Assembly (NCBI GenBank): GCA_019916065.1
Contig: CM034240.1
Span: 14,183,894 to 14,247,893 of the forward strand
DNA: 64,000 nucleotides
Direction: 5' to 3'
From: Vitellaria paradoxa
Taxonomy: Eukaryota; Streptophyta; Magnoliopsida; Ericales; Sapotaceae
Below are positions 49,491 to 61,889 of this stretch, one piece after another. Within the stretch, counting starts at the first letter, position 1, and each line of letters opens with the position of its first letter. The position numbers and the translations under genes were made by a program. The notes under the pieces were generated by a model, which was not told the origin of the DNA, did no database searches, and saw nothing but the letters and a program-made list of their open reading frames with translations.

Positions 49491-50850
49491 TATTATTATA
49501 TATATATATAATAGTAGCATTTGTTTTCGGAAGATTTGGGTGATCAAATATCTCTTTCTATGTACTTTGTCTCTTAGTTTATTTACAATTTTAACTTTTA
49601 ATCCTCATACCAGGCCTAGAGAATTTAGAAATGCCTGAAATTTCCTGCCTTTTAAGTAAAAATGCCAATTCTTTTATTACTTGAACACAGACCATATGAC
49701 TTCGAGGAATCGAAGAATACTAAATAATTTTACTCCTTACTCGGATACGATTAAACGAAGGAAGAGCATGCAGCCCGCAAGAAATTGACAGGAAGTCTAT
49801 CTTAAAGGAAAGATCTATCTAGATTCAACATAGAAAATATCACTCTTTTGTTAGGATAAATTATGAAATTATATACACCCCTGTGCTTCTTTTGATAAAT
49901 TTTTTTTTGACATATAAGCATTTCCCAATTCAATATTGGAGACCAAAATCAAGGAAGCACATGAAGCAAGGAGAAAAGGCCAAGAAATTCAAGGTTTGAA
50001 TGTCATGGTTGGGAAAAATTACAGAGTGAGACTTTTTAAACCATGACTTGGTTAATTTCAACTCCTGTTAGAAGTTATTTAACCAAGTACGAATAAACAA
50101 AATGTTTCCAGATTAGAAAATTTTTTATTAATATGTCGTTTTAGTGTTCTATATATATATATATATATATTTTTTTTTTTTATTTCAATTATTGGTTCTT
50201 TGATTTGTTCTAAAAGTTAGAAAATATGGGCATGTATATGGTTTAAGCAAAACAGCAACCAAGCTTTCGGTCTTATTCTACAACACATAAAATTAAGAAG
50301 TGTTGAAAGTGTGGGCTTGTCACTCTTTCTCTGCACCTCATTCTTGTCTTACTATATATGTATATAGTTTTTACCAATCAAATGATGCATCTTAATAATT
50401 TCCAACAGAAATCTTTGAGTCAGGTATATATCCTTAGCCAGTTACTTTCATAAATTGATTCCTGATTCAGAAAATCTCTTTGAATGTGACACATAGGCCT
50501 TATAGGACTTTGGAGCGCTTAAGAACGTTTAAGGGGAGGGCATTGGAGCTCCCCCCAAACGAAGAAAGATGATAAAAAATCTGTACATATAATTGTTTCC
50601 ATTTATTAAAAAGAATACTAAAATTGAGCTAGTAAGAGTTAAATTGTGTGATTGAACTCAATCCTTACCACTGTCTTGATCAATTAAACAAATCAAAACA
50701 GAGTAAGCGCTGTCTTGATCAAATTAAAAAAACCTCAAAAGAGTTACCTTCGCTGAATGACCGCCTCGACCATCTCAGTGCCGACCAATTAATTAGTTCC
50801 TAACAATCTTCATCTTCATCAGACGGTCCTGAATGGGCCTCTCTGACTCA
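49491..50850. other. 3' flank of UGT copy 4 (duplicon)
   Basis: Matches 42955-44345. Contains (TA)n at about 50151-50170 and the roughly 130-bp block unique to copy B (about 50474-50606). No gene. Confidence 0.6.
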
Positions 50851-50859
50851 AAACCCTAA

Positions 50860-51310
50860 CAATTGCAGCAATCTCATTGTCAGTTCCCGCTTGGGATCAT
50901 CAATCCCATGTACAGGTGAAGCATCATTGGGACTCTGTCCCGACGTCTCTCCTTCCAGTTCCAGCTCTCTGCTTGAACAGTCGAACATTTCTCGGCGAAT
51001 TCAACGGTCCTCGTTGTCTTCGCCATTGTTGAGCTTGAGGACTACTTATAGTCACGAAAGATTGGAAGTGGTCACACTGCAAATTAAAAATGGATGTGAA
51101 CCCGAAAGGAAGAGTACCACTATGAAAGAACGCAGGAGAACAGGGGGAATGATCCGGAATAATTATCAGCTAACAGAGGAGGATTAAAGAGGAGGATGCC
51201 ACCGGAGAGTTACAACCGTTTTCTGATCGCCGGAGCTTTTGCGACATTTACACGTTTACGTAGTGAGAGAAAATACAGCGTTTAGTGAGAGAGAACCCTA
51301 AAGTGAAGAA
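50860..51310 (-). pseudogene. Duplicated gene-derived fragment, copy B
   Basis: Partner of 44345-44800. On the minus strand it reads VLKLNNGEDNEDR, the shared TGA, then REMFDCSSRELELEGETSG and a few more codons with many synonymous differences from copy A. The plus strand is open over 50891-51187 (99 codons, Ser-rich) but stops in copy A. The leader-like sequence at the right end favours the minus strand. Gene identity unknown. Confidence 0.35.
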
Positions 51311-52040
51311 GAGAGCTGGGACGGGAACAACAAAATACAATTACAATCTATTTGGTTTTCTTTCCAAAAACTCTATTTAAGGCCCACAAAACTTATTTCA
51401 AACAGAGAATATCCGCTAAATCCTAGCCCTTAATCCTCCACCATCATTTCTATCACTTCTGTTTCTATCAATAAATTCATGTCCCATCATTCTCCTAGGT
51501 CCCATATGCTCGTTGGAACTTAGCGCAACTAGTTGATGAAGTCTGCATGCGTTAGAAACCCTAGATTGATACAATTACGAATGGAATTGTACGCATATAA
51601 CTTTGAGATTCATATACACTGAGTTTGTTTACGCGTAATCAATATAATGGAATGAAATAGGGGGTAAGAAAATTCATTCCATGTCTTTGTTTAGTTATCA
51701 TATAAAAATAATGAAAGTAGAATAGATATTCAAAATTTTGTAATTTGATTAGATACTTAAAATATAACGAAATAAGATAAAATAATAAAAAAATTACTAA
51801 CATTAATTTTTAAAAATATAAAAATAAATTTTATTTTTCGATCGCAAACTTGAGTTAAAAAAAATAGTTCAAGAGTAAAACAGTTATTTTACAATTCGAG
51901 CTCGAAGTAGGCTAAATTTGTTTAACTAGTAAAAATATGTTAATAATATTTTTTAATCCTTTGGAATGCTTAAAAACAAATTTGACCTCAAAAAAACCCA
52001 AGAGTAAAGTAGTCATTTTATACTTTAAATTTAGATTGGG

Positions 52041-53395
52041 CTAAGAGTTGTTTAATTATTAATGTGTCAAGTATATTTTTTTAATCTTTTGGATAACTTA
52101 GAATGCGAATTTAAACAAAAATGACTTAGAGACAAATAATTATTTTACGATTTGAGTTCGGATTAAGATGAAATTTTGTTAGTTATTAAGAAACACATCG
52201 ATAATTATTTTTAACTTTTGAGAAGCCAAAAATATAAATTTAGGCAAAAAATGAACTTAGGATAAAATTGTTATTTTACAACTCGAATTTAGATCGGATC
52301 AAAATTTGTTTAGTTATTAAGTAATATAAATGAATATTTTTATTAGTTTTTCGACAGGTTAAAATACAAATTAGAAAAAAAATTGGACGTAAGCATAAAA
52401 GAATCATTTTACAATCCGAATTCGAATTTAGTTTGAAAATAAGGTAAAGGGATAAAATAATTATTTTACAACTCAAGGGAATAATTGAGAGAAATTTTAT
52501 ATTATGAAGTATTTATTTGTTTTTTATTTTTATTTTTAATTCAATTTTTAGATCAAATTTTGATTGTAAGTTAAAATAGAAATAAATTTCATTTCATTTT
52601 ATTTCATTCTCATGTACTAAACACAGTCTTAATAGCTTCGATTGGAATATTTGAGCCCTTAATGCCGAATTGAAGAAGGATAAATTAATTTATTACCTCT
52701 AAATTTTACTCATGTGATGGTCAATTGTGAGGGTAATGTTGACGACCTAAAAAATCACTTGATTACTTGATTGATACGAGATGGTGACTGTAACAATTAG
52801 AACTATATAGATTAAAATGAAATACGGCGTAAATAATGGCTATGTTTAAAGCTTTCAAAAAAAAATTTTATAAATCTTTATAAATACAAATTACGAGACA
52901 GTAAAATTTAAATTATTCACTCACTGCACGAATTAAGAGGCATTTATTTTTATAATTTTATACAATTTTATATAATTTTATACAATTCCAAACACACCCA
53001 ATAAAGATAATAGCAGTAATTTATTTTTCATTAATTAGAAAATTAACTAGTAAAATAATTATATGACATCAAATCTCATTTTCATGACAAAAAATATGAA
53101 ATTTAAATTTTAGAGCTAATTATCCAGATTACTCACATTTTATTGATTTCCTAAAAAAATTTTGATTAGGATTATTATATTTATATGTTCAAAAAAAAAA
53201 AAAAGATAAATCCTATTTGTATCACGCTCACTAACTTATTAAGGGTAAAATTATTAATATTAAAATATATTAATTATGTTCTGACTCGATCGAACAATTT
53301 TTTTTTTTTTTGGGGATATTATCACCACTTAGAAAATATTAAGATAATTTGGATTTTATTCGAATAATGGCACAAAACTTTACAAGGTTTCTACC
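52041..53395. other. AT-rich intergenic DNA without recognisable genes
   Basis: No coding region. A MITE-like end (CCAAACACACCC) lies near 52984-52997. Confidence 0.5.
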
Positions 53396-55496
53396 CTTTT
53401 CCTTGTAATTTATATATATTATTAAACCCTATATGATACAACACCCAGCGAGACTTCTTGCAAAGTTGCAATATTCTACATTCATTCATATTTCAAAGAG
53501 GAAGCTCGTGGCTATTCCTCTGGCGACGAATTTCTCTGGAGGAAGCTAATTATCAATGTCGCGGGGGCTGATTACATTCAGTGTCAGCGTTGGAGGAACA
53601 AATCAACTGCACGTTGGGCTTATTTTCAACTCAGCTAAGAAATATGGGATCCAGTCCAGAAGCTAAAAAGAAAATTTAGGGCCTAAACTCATATCTTACC
53701 CTTTGAATATAAATCATCATCAGGATTGAAGTATAGATTTGTATCAGAAGTACCAATAATGTGTGTTGTGTGTGTTTCCTTTTCTTTTTCTTTTTTTTCT
53801 TTTGACAAAAACGATAAATTCCTATAATAAAACAAAAGTCCAACCTTAAATGAGATTGAAGGTGTGTAGAGTATCATGAAAATAGGTGAAGACGCGAGAA
53901 CGAGGCAAAGAAACCATGTGAAAAAATAGAATTAATTTGAATCGAATTATATCTAATTCGAGGTTCAATTAAAGCAATCCATCAAATATGGATAGAGTTT
54001 TGACATATATTATCTCTGATTTACATATTAAAATAATATAATACAATCTAAATATTGTCGTTCTATCAACTATCGAATCAAGTCATCGGCCACAATAAAT
54101 ACAATTTCAGGCAATGAGACATATACAATTACCAAATTATATAATAATATAAGTCCAAGTCTTGAGGCACACAAATAAAATTACAAGTCTTAAGTGATTA
54201 CTCTCAACTCTCAAAAAGTTGTTTATACTTCTAAAGAGTTGAGCTCTTGATAGCTCTATAGATAGAACAATGCATGGGCATTTAAGTGTACACACTCACT
54301 AGTATACAAAATAAAACATACATACGTATCAACCAACCAAACATATTAATAATAGAGATGTAAATGGTATGACCATACAACTCTAATATCTATTTACAAC
54401 AATATTTTAAATCGGAGTATGACAAATTAGATAACAATTAGTTACACGTGTACACGCGGAATAACCATTCATACTATTTTATCTAGCTTATAACAAACCT
54501 GTATTTTTGTATACTCTTTATCCTCAAAGATAAACATTAATATAACTTCTCAATGGATCTTCTAACATATATCTCGATAGGTATCGACCTGCAGGCAAAC
54601 ACCTAACTCTTATTTGAATTTTTGTGCTTAATTGACCCTTATACGCTTGCGAAATAAAATTTTTTTAATTTTTGTAAGTAAAAAAATGACAAGGAGCAAT
54701 AGTAGATACAAGTGAATCTGTGCTCACTTTCCTATAGATGTTGTTGTAGATGTCAAACTTGAGACTTAGATGGAAACCTTGATTGAGATTGATTATTTTC
54801 GAGATACGTTCAAATTGTATTTTTATTATCTATTATTCTCTTAAACTCTATAGATATTTTGCATCAGATGTTTATTTTGACTACTCAATTGAGTTGTAAA
54901 GGCTAGTTAGGCCTCTATTTATTATTGTTGGTAATAATGTTACCTAATAATTGACCTTGGCTGCATTTTATATTATACTCTTGAGTATACTTTAGTGTGA
55001 TTGTGTGATTCTGATCAGGCTTGTTAAGATTAATTATGATTGGATGCAATTTTTGGATCATGCTTTGGATTGAAATTCGAGACTTGACAAATACCACCAC
55101 ATCCAACAGTGTGCAACAAGGATAAAACTCTTATAATTTTCTTCTCTCTCTTTCTTTTTTTGCTCCAATGGAAAAGAAATGAGAAGGTTGGGAAAGAAAA
55201 AAATGAAAAGAGAACAAAAAAAAGATTAATTGAGGCCTCTTGCCCGCTTCTGAGACCCAAACACAACTCTAAGCCTAGTTTGAACCCTCCCAAAAAAAGA
55301 ACACAATGACCCGAATTAAATCTTAATTCGATAATTTAAATGACCCAAAATTTTAAATAATGATAGAAAATAAATATTTAATATTATAGAGTTTAATAAT
55401 ATATAAAAGCATTTGCCGGAATATTTGGAGTAAATTGTAAGCATCTCTCTTTAATAGTATTTTACGCCAAGCATACAAATTGGACTTGTAAGCTAA
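53396..55496. other. Intergenic DNA, less AT-rich in places, no recognised gene
   Basis: A short open frame at 53556-53666 (36 codons, starting MSRGLITFSVSVGGTNQ) follows a leader-like stretch; I cannot assign it and do not call it a gene. The rest, including 54590-55300, shows no family similarity. Confidence 0.35.
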
Positions 55497-55732
55497 GGGT
55501 GTGTTTAGCAACTAATTTTTAACAAACTTTACAAATTCTTTTAAAAAAACTACTAATGAAACATTTTATGCATTCGGTAAATGTTAGTATTTTTACCGAC
55601 TTTTTATTGTTTGATAAAAGATTAGTAAATTTTTGTGTAATTTTATGGGAAAGGTTGTCAATAATTAAGAAGTTATCAAATAAAAAATTTTAAAGTCATC
55701 AAAATTATTAAAACTTTAGTCTGAACGGGCTC
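55497..55732. mobile_element. MITE-like element
   Basis: Starts GGGTGTGTTTAGCAAC after TAA and ends GTCTGAACGGGCTC, an imperfect inverted match. About 236 bp, noncoding. Confidence 0.55.
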
Positions 55733-55799
55733 TATAAAAAAATTAAGATACAAACGAAAATGAATGCCATCAAAATTAGTCCAAATGGGCTGTATATAA

Positions 55800-57060
55800 G
55801 GTAACGTTTGGTATGAAATGAAAATTTGGGGGTAACAAATTACTAAAAAAATTTTACCCCAGTAACAATTACTGGAGTAAAACATTTATAATATTTTATT
55901 TGGAATGAGAAAGTAAATATTATTCAATAATAATTAAATTATGTTTAGAATGTTAAAAGTTTTGAAAGCGTAAAATTAATTGTATTTGAAATGAACGGAA
56001 ATTGACTAATGGTAAAAATTAATATTTAATCTCAGTAAAATATTGTCATATAAATCATCATAATAATTTTTATTTTAATAATAATTTTTAATAAAATATA
56101 TTTATCGTATATATTTTAAATAATATATTAATTATAAAAACTAATTTTATCATAGGTTAATATTTCAATAGTAATTAATTTTAATAATGAATCATTATTT
56201 GTTAAAAATTATTTTTATTTGATAAAATAATTTTAGTTTATTTAAATATTATTATTTTAACAAATTATATAATACATACATAATAATTAATTTATTTATA
56301 AGAAATAATTTTTATTTAATAAATATTTTAATAAAATAATTTTAGTAAGTAATTATAATTGATTAAACATTAATTTTAATTTGAGAAATAAATGATTTAT
56401 GACCTTTATCTTAGGTTAATGTTTCAATATTAATTAATTTAATAATGAATCATTATTTGTTAAAAAATTATTTTTATTTTTGGTAAAATAATTTTAGTTT
56501 ATTTAAATAATTGTTAATTTTAACAAATTGTATTAATCAACACATAATCTAATAATAATTTACTTATAAGAAATAATTTTTATTTAATAAATATTTTAAT
56601 AAATAAATTATTTTAATAAGTAATTATAATTTGTTAAACATTAATTTTAATTTGAGAGAATAAACAATTTTAGCCACAAATTAGTATTTCAATAATATCA
56701 ATTTAATAAATAAAATAAATTATTTTAATAATAAATTGTTATTTATTAAATATTATTTGATAAAATAATGTAATAATTAATTAATTGTAGTTTGATTAAA
56801 TAAATTATCATTTTTTATAATATTTATTATAATTATTTATGGAGAATGTTGCTTAAGTTTTATAGAGTTGTAAATAAATATTTTGCGGGGGTAATAAGAA
56901 AAGATCAAATTTTTTCATTATCTCCCGTTATCCACCTCCCCCCAAGTAACAATTTACCCCCATATGGATAATTGTTACCTTGTCATTCAAACTAATATAA
57001 TGGAGAGTAAAAATTACCCCAGTAAAAGTTACCTTCTCTTAATCCCAAAACAAATATCTT
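55800..57060 (+). mobile_element. Large noncoding element, GTAACGTTTGGTA family, copy 1
   Basis: The left arm (ACGTTTGGTATGAAATG, then TTTGGGGGTAAC) and right arm (CCCCCAAGTAAC to TTACCTTCTC) both occur again, in the same order, in the neighbouring copy at about 57170-58140. Inside, a block of about 260 bp containing TAATGAATCATTATTTGTTA is repeated at about 56150, 56411 and, more diverged, 56665. No coding capacity. Confidence 0.5.
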
Positions 57061-57169
57061 CCAAGGACATATTTGTTTTGCTAGTAAAAGAGGATAAATC
57101 TTACTGAGTAATTTTTACCCTCCATTACATTCGTTTTAATGAGAATATACAATTATCTTGAGATGACGT

Positions 57170-58140
57170 TTGGTACATGATAAAATTTTGGGGGTAAAAG
57201 ATTATAGGGATAATTGTTACCTGGATAATGGTTATTAAGTAACAAGTTTATGGTACTCATGTTTAAATAAAGAGTAAATATTACTAGGTGATAATTATAT
57301 TATGTTTGGAATGCTAAAAGTTTTGAAAAGGTAAAAGTTAATTATGTTTGGAATCAATACTTTTAGTTTATAATATAAACAAATTTAAAAATTGTTAATC
57401 TAAAAAAATCGTTTAAATTTTTTAACACAAAATATTAAAATTTTATTCTCATTTTGATTCTCGTTCTGAACAATCAACTTTAAGTGATTTATCGGGATGA
57501 GGGGGTGCTTGACTTATTAAAAATTATAGAAATTTTAATTTTTATTTAATTTTTTCCCACAAATTTTGTTATCAAGTCGTCATTTCAGTAATAATAGTGA
57601 ACAGAGAGAGTAATTGAGGGAAAAATGCGACAATTAGTGGTAGTTGTTTGTAGATTTTATTTATCATTTATTTCATAATTTTTTGTTTCTTTTAACAACC
57701 CGTAGGAAGATATCTCTTTCAATACGGAGAAAAGTGCGATAATTAGTAGTAGTTGTTTGTGGACTTTATTTACCATTTTTTCACAATTTTTTTTTCTTTT
57801 AACACCCGTAGAAGATGTCTCTTCCAATATCAAGTATTCCCTTCCAATATCAATGTTTCTGTATAAGTTGATAGATAATCATTAAATATCATTTATAGTC
57901 TTGATTTTTAAAAACATGTTAGCGAGGTTTTACAGGAGGTAAAGGGGGTGTAAAGATATATTTGTCGGGGGTATGAGAAACGGATAAAAAATTTTCATTA
58001 CCCTCCATTACCCACCCCCAGAATAAAAATTTATCCCCGTGTGGGGTAATTGTTACCTCCCATGCCAAACATATGTAATGGAGGGTAATGGAAAAATTTT
58101 CCTCTTCTCATTACTTCCTAAAATATTCTTTACATCAAAC
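57170..58140 (+). mobile_element. Large noncoding element, GTAACGTTTGGTA family, copy 2
   Basis: It begins GACGTTTGGTACATGATAAA and carries TTTTGGGGGTAAAAG. Its right arm has CATTACCCTCCATTACCCAC and GGGGTAATTGTTACC. Shorter interior than copy 1. Class and exact ends not determined. Confidence 0.5.
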
Positions 58141-58479
58141 TCTCATCAACATTCTCCTATATAATTAATAAATATTATAAAATAATAATTTATTTAATTA
58201 AATTAAAATTAATTTATTATTAATTTATTTTATCAAAAGAATATTAAATAGATAACAATTAATATAAAATAATTTATTACATTTTATTAAATTAATAATA
58301 TATGCTTACATATTCTCCACGATCTAGAACAAGGTTGATTTCTTTGACTATCAGGCACCTTGCACCATTTTCAGAAACAGCATAGAAGGCAAATACGTTC
58401 AGAAGCAACTTGACTAGGTAATTCTTACTTAGTAAAATATCGCATTTCAGAAGCAACTTGACTCAGTAATTCTTACTTA
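58141..58479. other. AT-rich intergenic DNA
   Basis: Contains a short near-duplicate of TTCAGAAGCAACTTGACT at about 58398 and 58446. No gene. Confidence 0.5.
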
Positions 58480-58625
58480 GACGACGTTTAATTTACTAAA
58501 AAAATTAAAATCTTAAAAAGATTTTTAAAAATTTTTAAAAATTATTCACACTTTATCTCACTACACAATTACGAACTCACAATTTATCTCATTTTAATCT
58601 TACTTTTATTATTCTAAACACACCC
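58480..58625. mobile_element. Tourist-like MITE, one end diverged
   Basis: About 146 bp. The right end AACACACCC and the internal TATCTCACTACACAATTACG are the reverse of the 14899 and 21768 elements; TTA lies on both sides. Confidence 0.7.
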
Positions 58626-60661
58626 TTAAAATATGTTTAGTTGTCACCCCTCAAAAAATATTAATTTTTAAATGTTTTTAATTTTTCACTAATGTTTATT
58701 AAATACATAAAAAAATTTACTATACATAAAACTATCAACTTTTGTAACTTTCTCCAATTATTCTTTAATTTTTCAAGATTTCACTAAACATATACACTAC
58801 TTTTGCCAAAAATTATACTAATTGATAAAAATTTCTCATAAATTGATTTAAAGTACTTTGGCGCATTAATTTTTACCTGAAAATTTTTAAAATAATTCAT
58901 TTTTTATTTTATTTAACAAATTATAATTAATAACCTATCTTATTTTATCTTATTTTTATCACTGCAAATACATCCATGGAATATATGCGGATTGATTGAG
59001 AAAAGTCCTTAAATTGACCAAGTGTGTATGTTAAATTGGTTTTGAAAGTGCACCACGAATATAAAATTAACTTCTATCAAATTTTTTAAAATTTTATCAA
59101 TTTTTTTTAGTTTATATAATTTTAACAAATTTTATCTAAACACTCAACTACTAACTAAAGTGTCACGCGTCAAAAAATATATAAAAAAATAGATAACTAA
59201 AGAATAAAAATTAAATAAATATTATAAAAAATGATGAATTTAATTTAATATTAAATTCAAATTTTCTAAAATTAAGCTATATTAGGATTTTTAAAAAATC
59301 GCTAAAAAATACCGAAAATTTTAAGAGTTATAAATTTTTTTATTTTACTATACAAATTATAAACTTATAACTTGTAATCAAACTTTATTTTTTTTTTTTA
59401 CTGTAAACATCCTTATACAGAAGGTTATAAAAAAAATAAACAATTAAAATATTTTTAAAGCCACCGTAATTGACTTTTTAGACACTAAATTGTGCCAAGA
59501 TGCAAGTCAAGTGCCAGATTTTCCTCCCTTGACTGCCGTCCAATTAATAAAAGTACTATAAAACTTGGAAATTCGAGCACAACATTGATAAGACTGCTGC
59601 AGTGGTAATTCTTCCACGGGTAGCGATATTAGCGCTGTTAGAAGGCTCACCCACCCCTACAATTTTTAGCTCTGCAAATTATAAAATTAGCCTTATAATA
59701 ATAATGACAATTAATATAAAAAAAAAAATCTTAAATATCCTAATTATTCTTTTTTTATTTATTATTATAAAACTAAAATCTCAAAGTTTTTATTTTTCAG
59801 TAGCTTCACTTTTCACTTTTATGTAATTATATATCTTCCGTAATCTTATGTGTACTCTCACTCATATATATCTTTTTTGGTTCATTAAACCTTAATCAAA
59901 AACAACATACAAGAGGATTTTGTTGAAGCGGAGATTTCGAATGAAACTAATTTTTTTTTTTTTTACAAGCAATATGAAGCAAGTTTCATATTATTATGAA
60001 CTATTGAATTGTTTAAATAGAAGAATAACTATTAACTTTTATTATATTTTTGGTTAATTTTTTATCAACCAATCATCCCATAACTTTTTATACTTTATTC
60101 TAATTAAATTTTATTATATATCAAGTTTGATATTAATTTTATACTCTTATTATATTTTTTGACTAAATTTTTATTAACGGAAATATCTCCTGAGACAAGC
60201 TGCCAAAACAAAATTACCTTCTGGATATTTTTAAATGACCAAACCAACAATTTGGCGAAGCAATCAAAAGCTAAAACGAAAAAACGTAAAAGATGTCAAA
60301 AGAAAGAAAAACCATATATTGGCTGGCGTTTGACGTGAAAATTATATGAAAATCTTGAGAAATATTTTAATAAATTTCTGTTAATTTGTAATATCAACAT
60401 TACTTTTTCTTTTATTACAACGTATTACGAAACTCTTCTCAAATCATAATTTATCTTAATTTGTCTCAATTTTTTCTTATCCAAACAAACCCATTGATCC
60501 AGAAGCCCAAGACCAAAACAGAGGTAAAGTCAACAGTTTCATACTTTTCTTAAGGGAGGGGAAAAATCAACACACGAAAGCGATTGACACGAGGGACTTG
60601 TCCGAGTTCTCTCTCTCAGTTCCCTAGAGGTTGGCAAAGTCATTGGATAATGCTATTAATA
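58626..60661. other. AT-rich intergenic DNA without recognisable genes
   Basis: No open frame with family similarity and no RNA gene recognised. Confidence 0.55.
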
Positions 60662-60683
60662 CGCAAGCGCTGACATAAGAGCC
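60662..60683 (+). promoter_or_regulatory. Shared upstream motif of the UGT array, displaced, at copy 5
   Basis: CGCAAGCGCTGACATAAGAG matches the motif before copies 2 to 4, but here lies about 1.2 kb before the ATG. Noncoding element-like sequence lies between. Confidence 0.5.
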
Positions 60684-60754
60684 TTGTCTTTATTATGCAT
60701 GGCTGCTGGTTTTCCCCTCCCCCGCTAGCTTGCATTATTATGGTGAGTCTGCAG

Positions 60755-61025
60755 TTATAAAAAGTGAGAAATACGATTCGTTTTGTGTAGTAAAAATTTT
60801 AAAAAATAGTAATAAATATTAAAAAAGTTTAAAAATTTTTTATTTTTTAATTTATTATATGAATTATGTATTTATAATTTATTTATTTTTTATCATTTTA
60901 AACGCATCACAAATAAGATAAAATAAAATAAATTATGAGTCTATAATTCATATAATAAAATAAAAAGTGAATAATTTTAATTTTTTTAATAATTTAAAAA
61001 TTTTTTTTCACCCGAAAAGGGAGCC
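60755..61025. mobile_element. MITE-like AT-rich block
   Basis: Two facing arms share GTGAGAAATACGATTCG-like and TCATATAATAAAATAAAAAG sequences in inverted arrangement. Borders are not exact. Confidence 0.35.
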
Positions 61026-61239
61026 TATATGTATATATATTATATAAAAAATACGTACGGCAAGCTAGTTTTCACCTTCCCGCTTGCGAACATCGTATTA
61101 TAATTATTTAATTGTATATGTACGTGTATATTTAAGTGTTTGGAATCATATAAAATATAAGTTTTCAAAAGTTATAATATCGTAATTCGTAAAAATTTAA
61201 ATGAAATTATTCAATTGTATGTGTATATGTGTAGAGGCG

Positions 61240-61796
61240 GATCTAGTATTTTTATTGAGGTGCATCGAGCATTTAAGAAAAGAACAACGATCAAATTATT
61301 TTTAGATCAAAAGTAAAAGAAACGATATTACTTTTAAAAAGATAATAAATTATTCTTGAGTGTTAACCAATGTATATATTTTCACGATTAATGGTTCAAG
61401 TACCTGAAATTTATTAGAGATATTTCTCGTTATCAAAAAGAAATATAATTATTATTAAATTTTATTGTGTATAAAATTTATTGTGTTATATCATATTTAT
61501 TGATAATATGAACAAAATATGTAATAGTGTATTGAAAAAGTACACTTTATTTTACAAAAAACAAATTTGATTCTTGTAAATTTCTTGTGTGTTAAAAATT
61601 TTTAAATTAATTTTAAATTTTTAATAAAGACAAAATATCTTAATTTTTAATTAATTTAATTTTTAAATAAAATTATAATAGCAAGGGGGTATTTTAATAA
61701 TTTTAGATTGAAAATTTAAAGGTCAACCCCCCCGGGGGGCCAACCACCCCACCCCCCCCCGGCCCGCCAAAAACAAATCGTGTGGCTCCGCCACCG
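61240..61796. mobile_element. Possible inverted-repeat element with GC-rich end
   Basis: It begins AGGCGGATCTAG and ends GGCTCCGCCACC, imperfect inverted partners. A GC-rich run (61727-61770) of C and G homopolymers lies near its right end. It sits in the promoter side of UGT copy 5. Confidence 0.4.
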
Positions 61797-61889
61797 TATG
61801 CGTGTGTACATGCTTGCCCCATTCTCCGATAAGTTAGCCATAGTTATATTTCACCCAACAAAATTAGATTTAGACGACATAGAGAAACC

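Larger units (their letters stand above)
47755..52040. repeat. Segmental duplication, copy B
   Basis: Collinear partner of 41252-45540. It carries about 130 bp near 50474-50606 that copy A lacks, and it lacks the MITE present in copy A. Confidence 0.9.

Noticed and set aside
50891..51187. Plus-strand Ser-rich open frame of 99 codons in duplicon B
   Set aside because: The collinear sequence in duplicon A is interrupted by a stop, and the leader-like sequence favours the minus strand. Not strong enough for a gene call.
53556..53666. Short gene starting MSRGLITFSV
   Set aside because: Only 36 codons, no recognised family, no splice continuation that I could defend. Mentioned in the intergenic entry.
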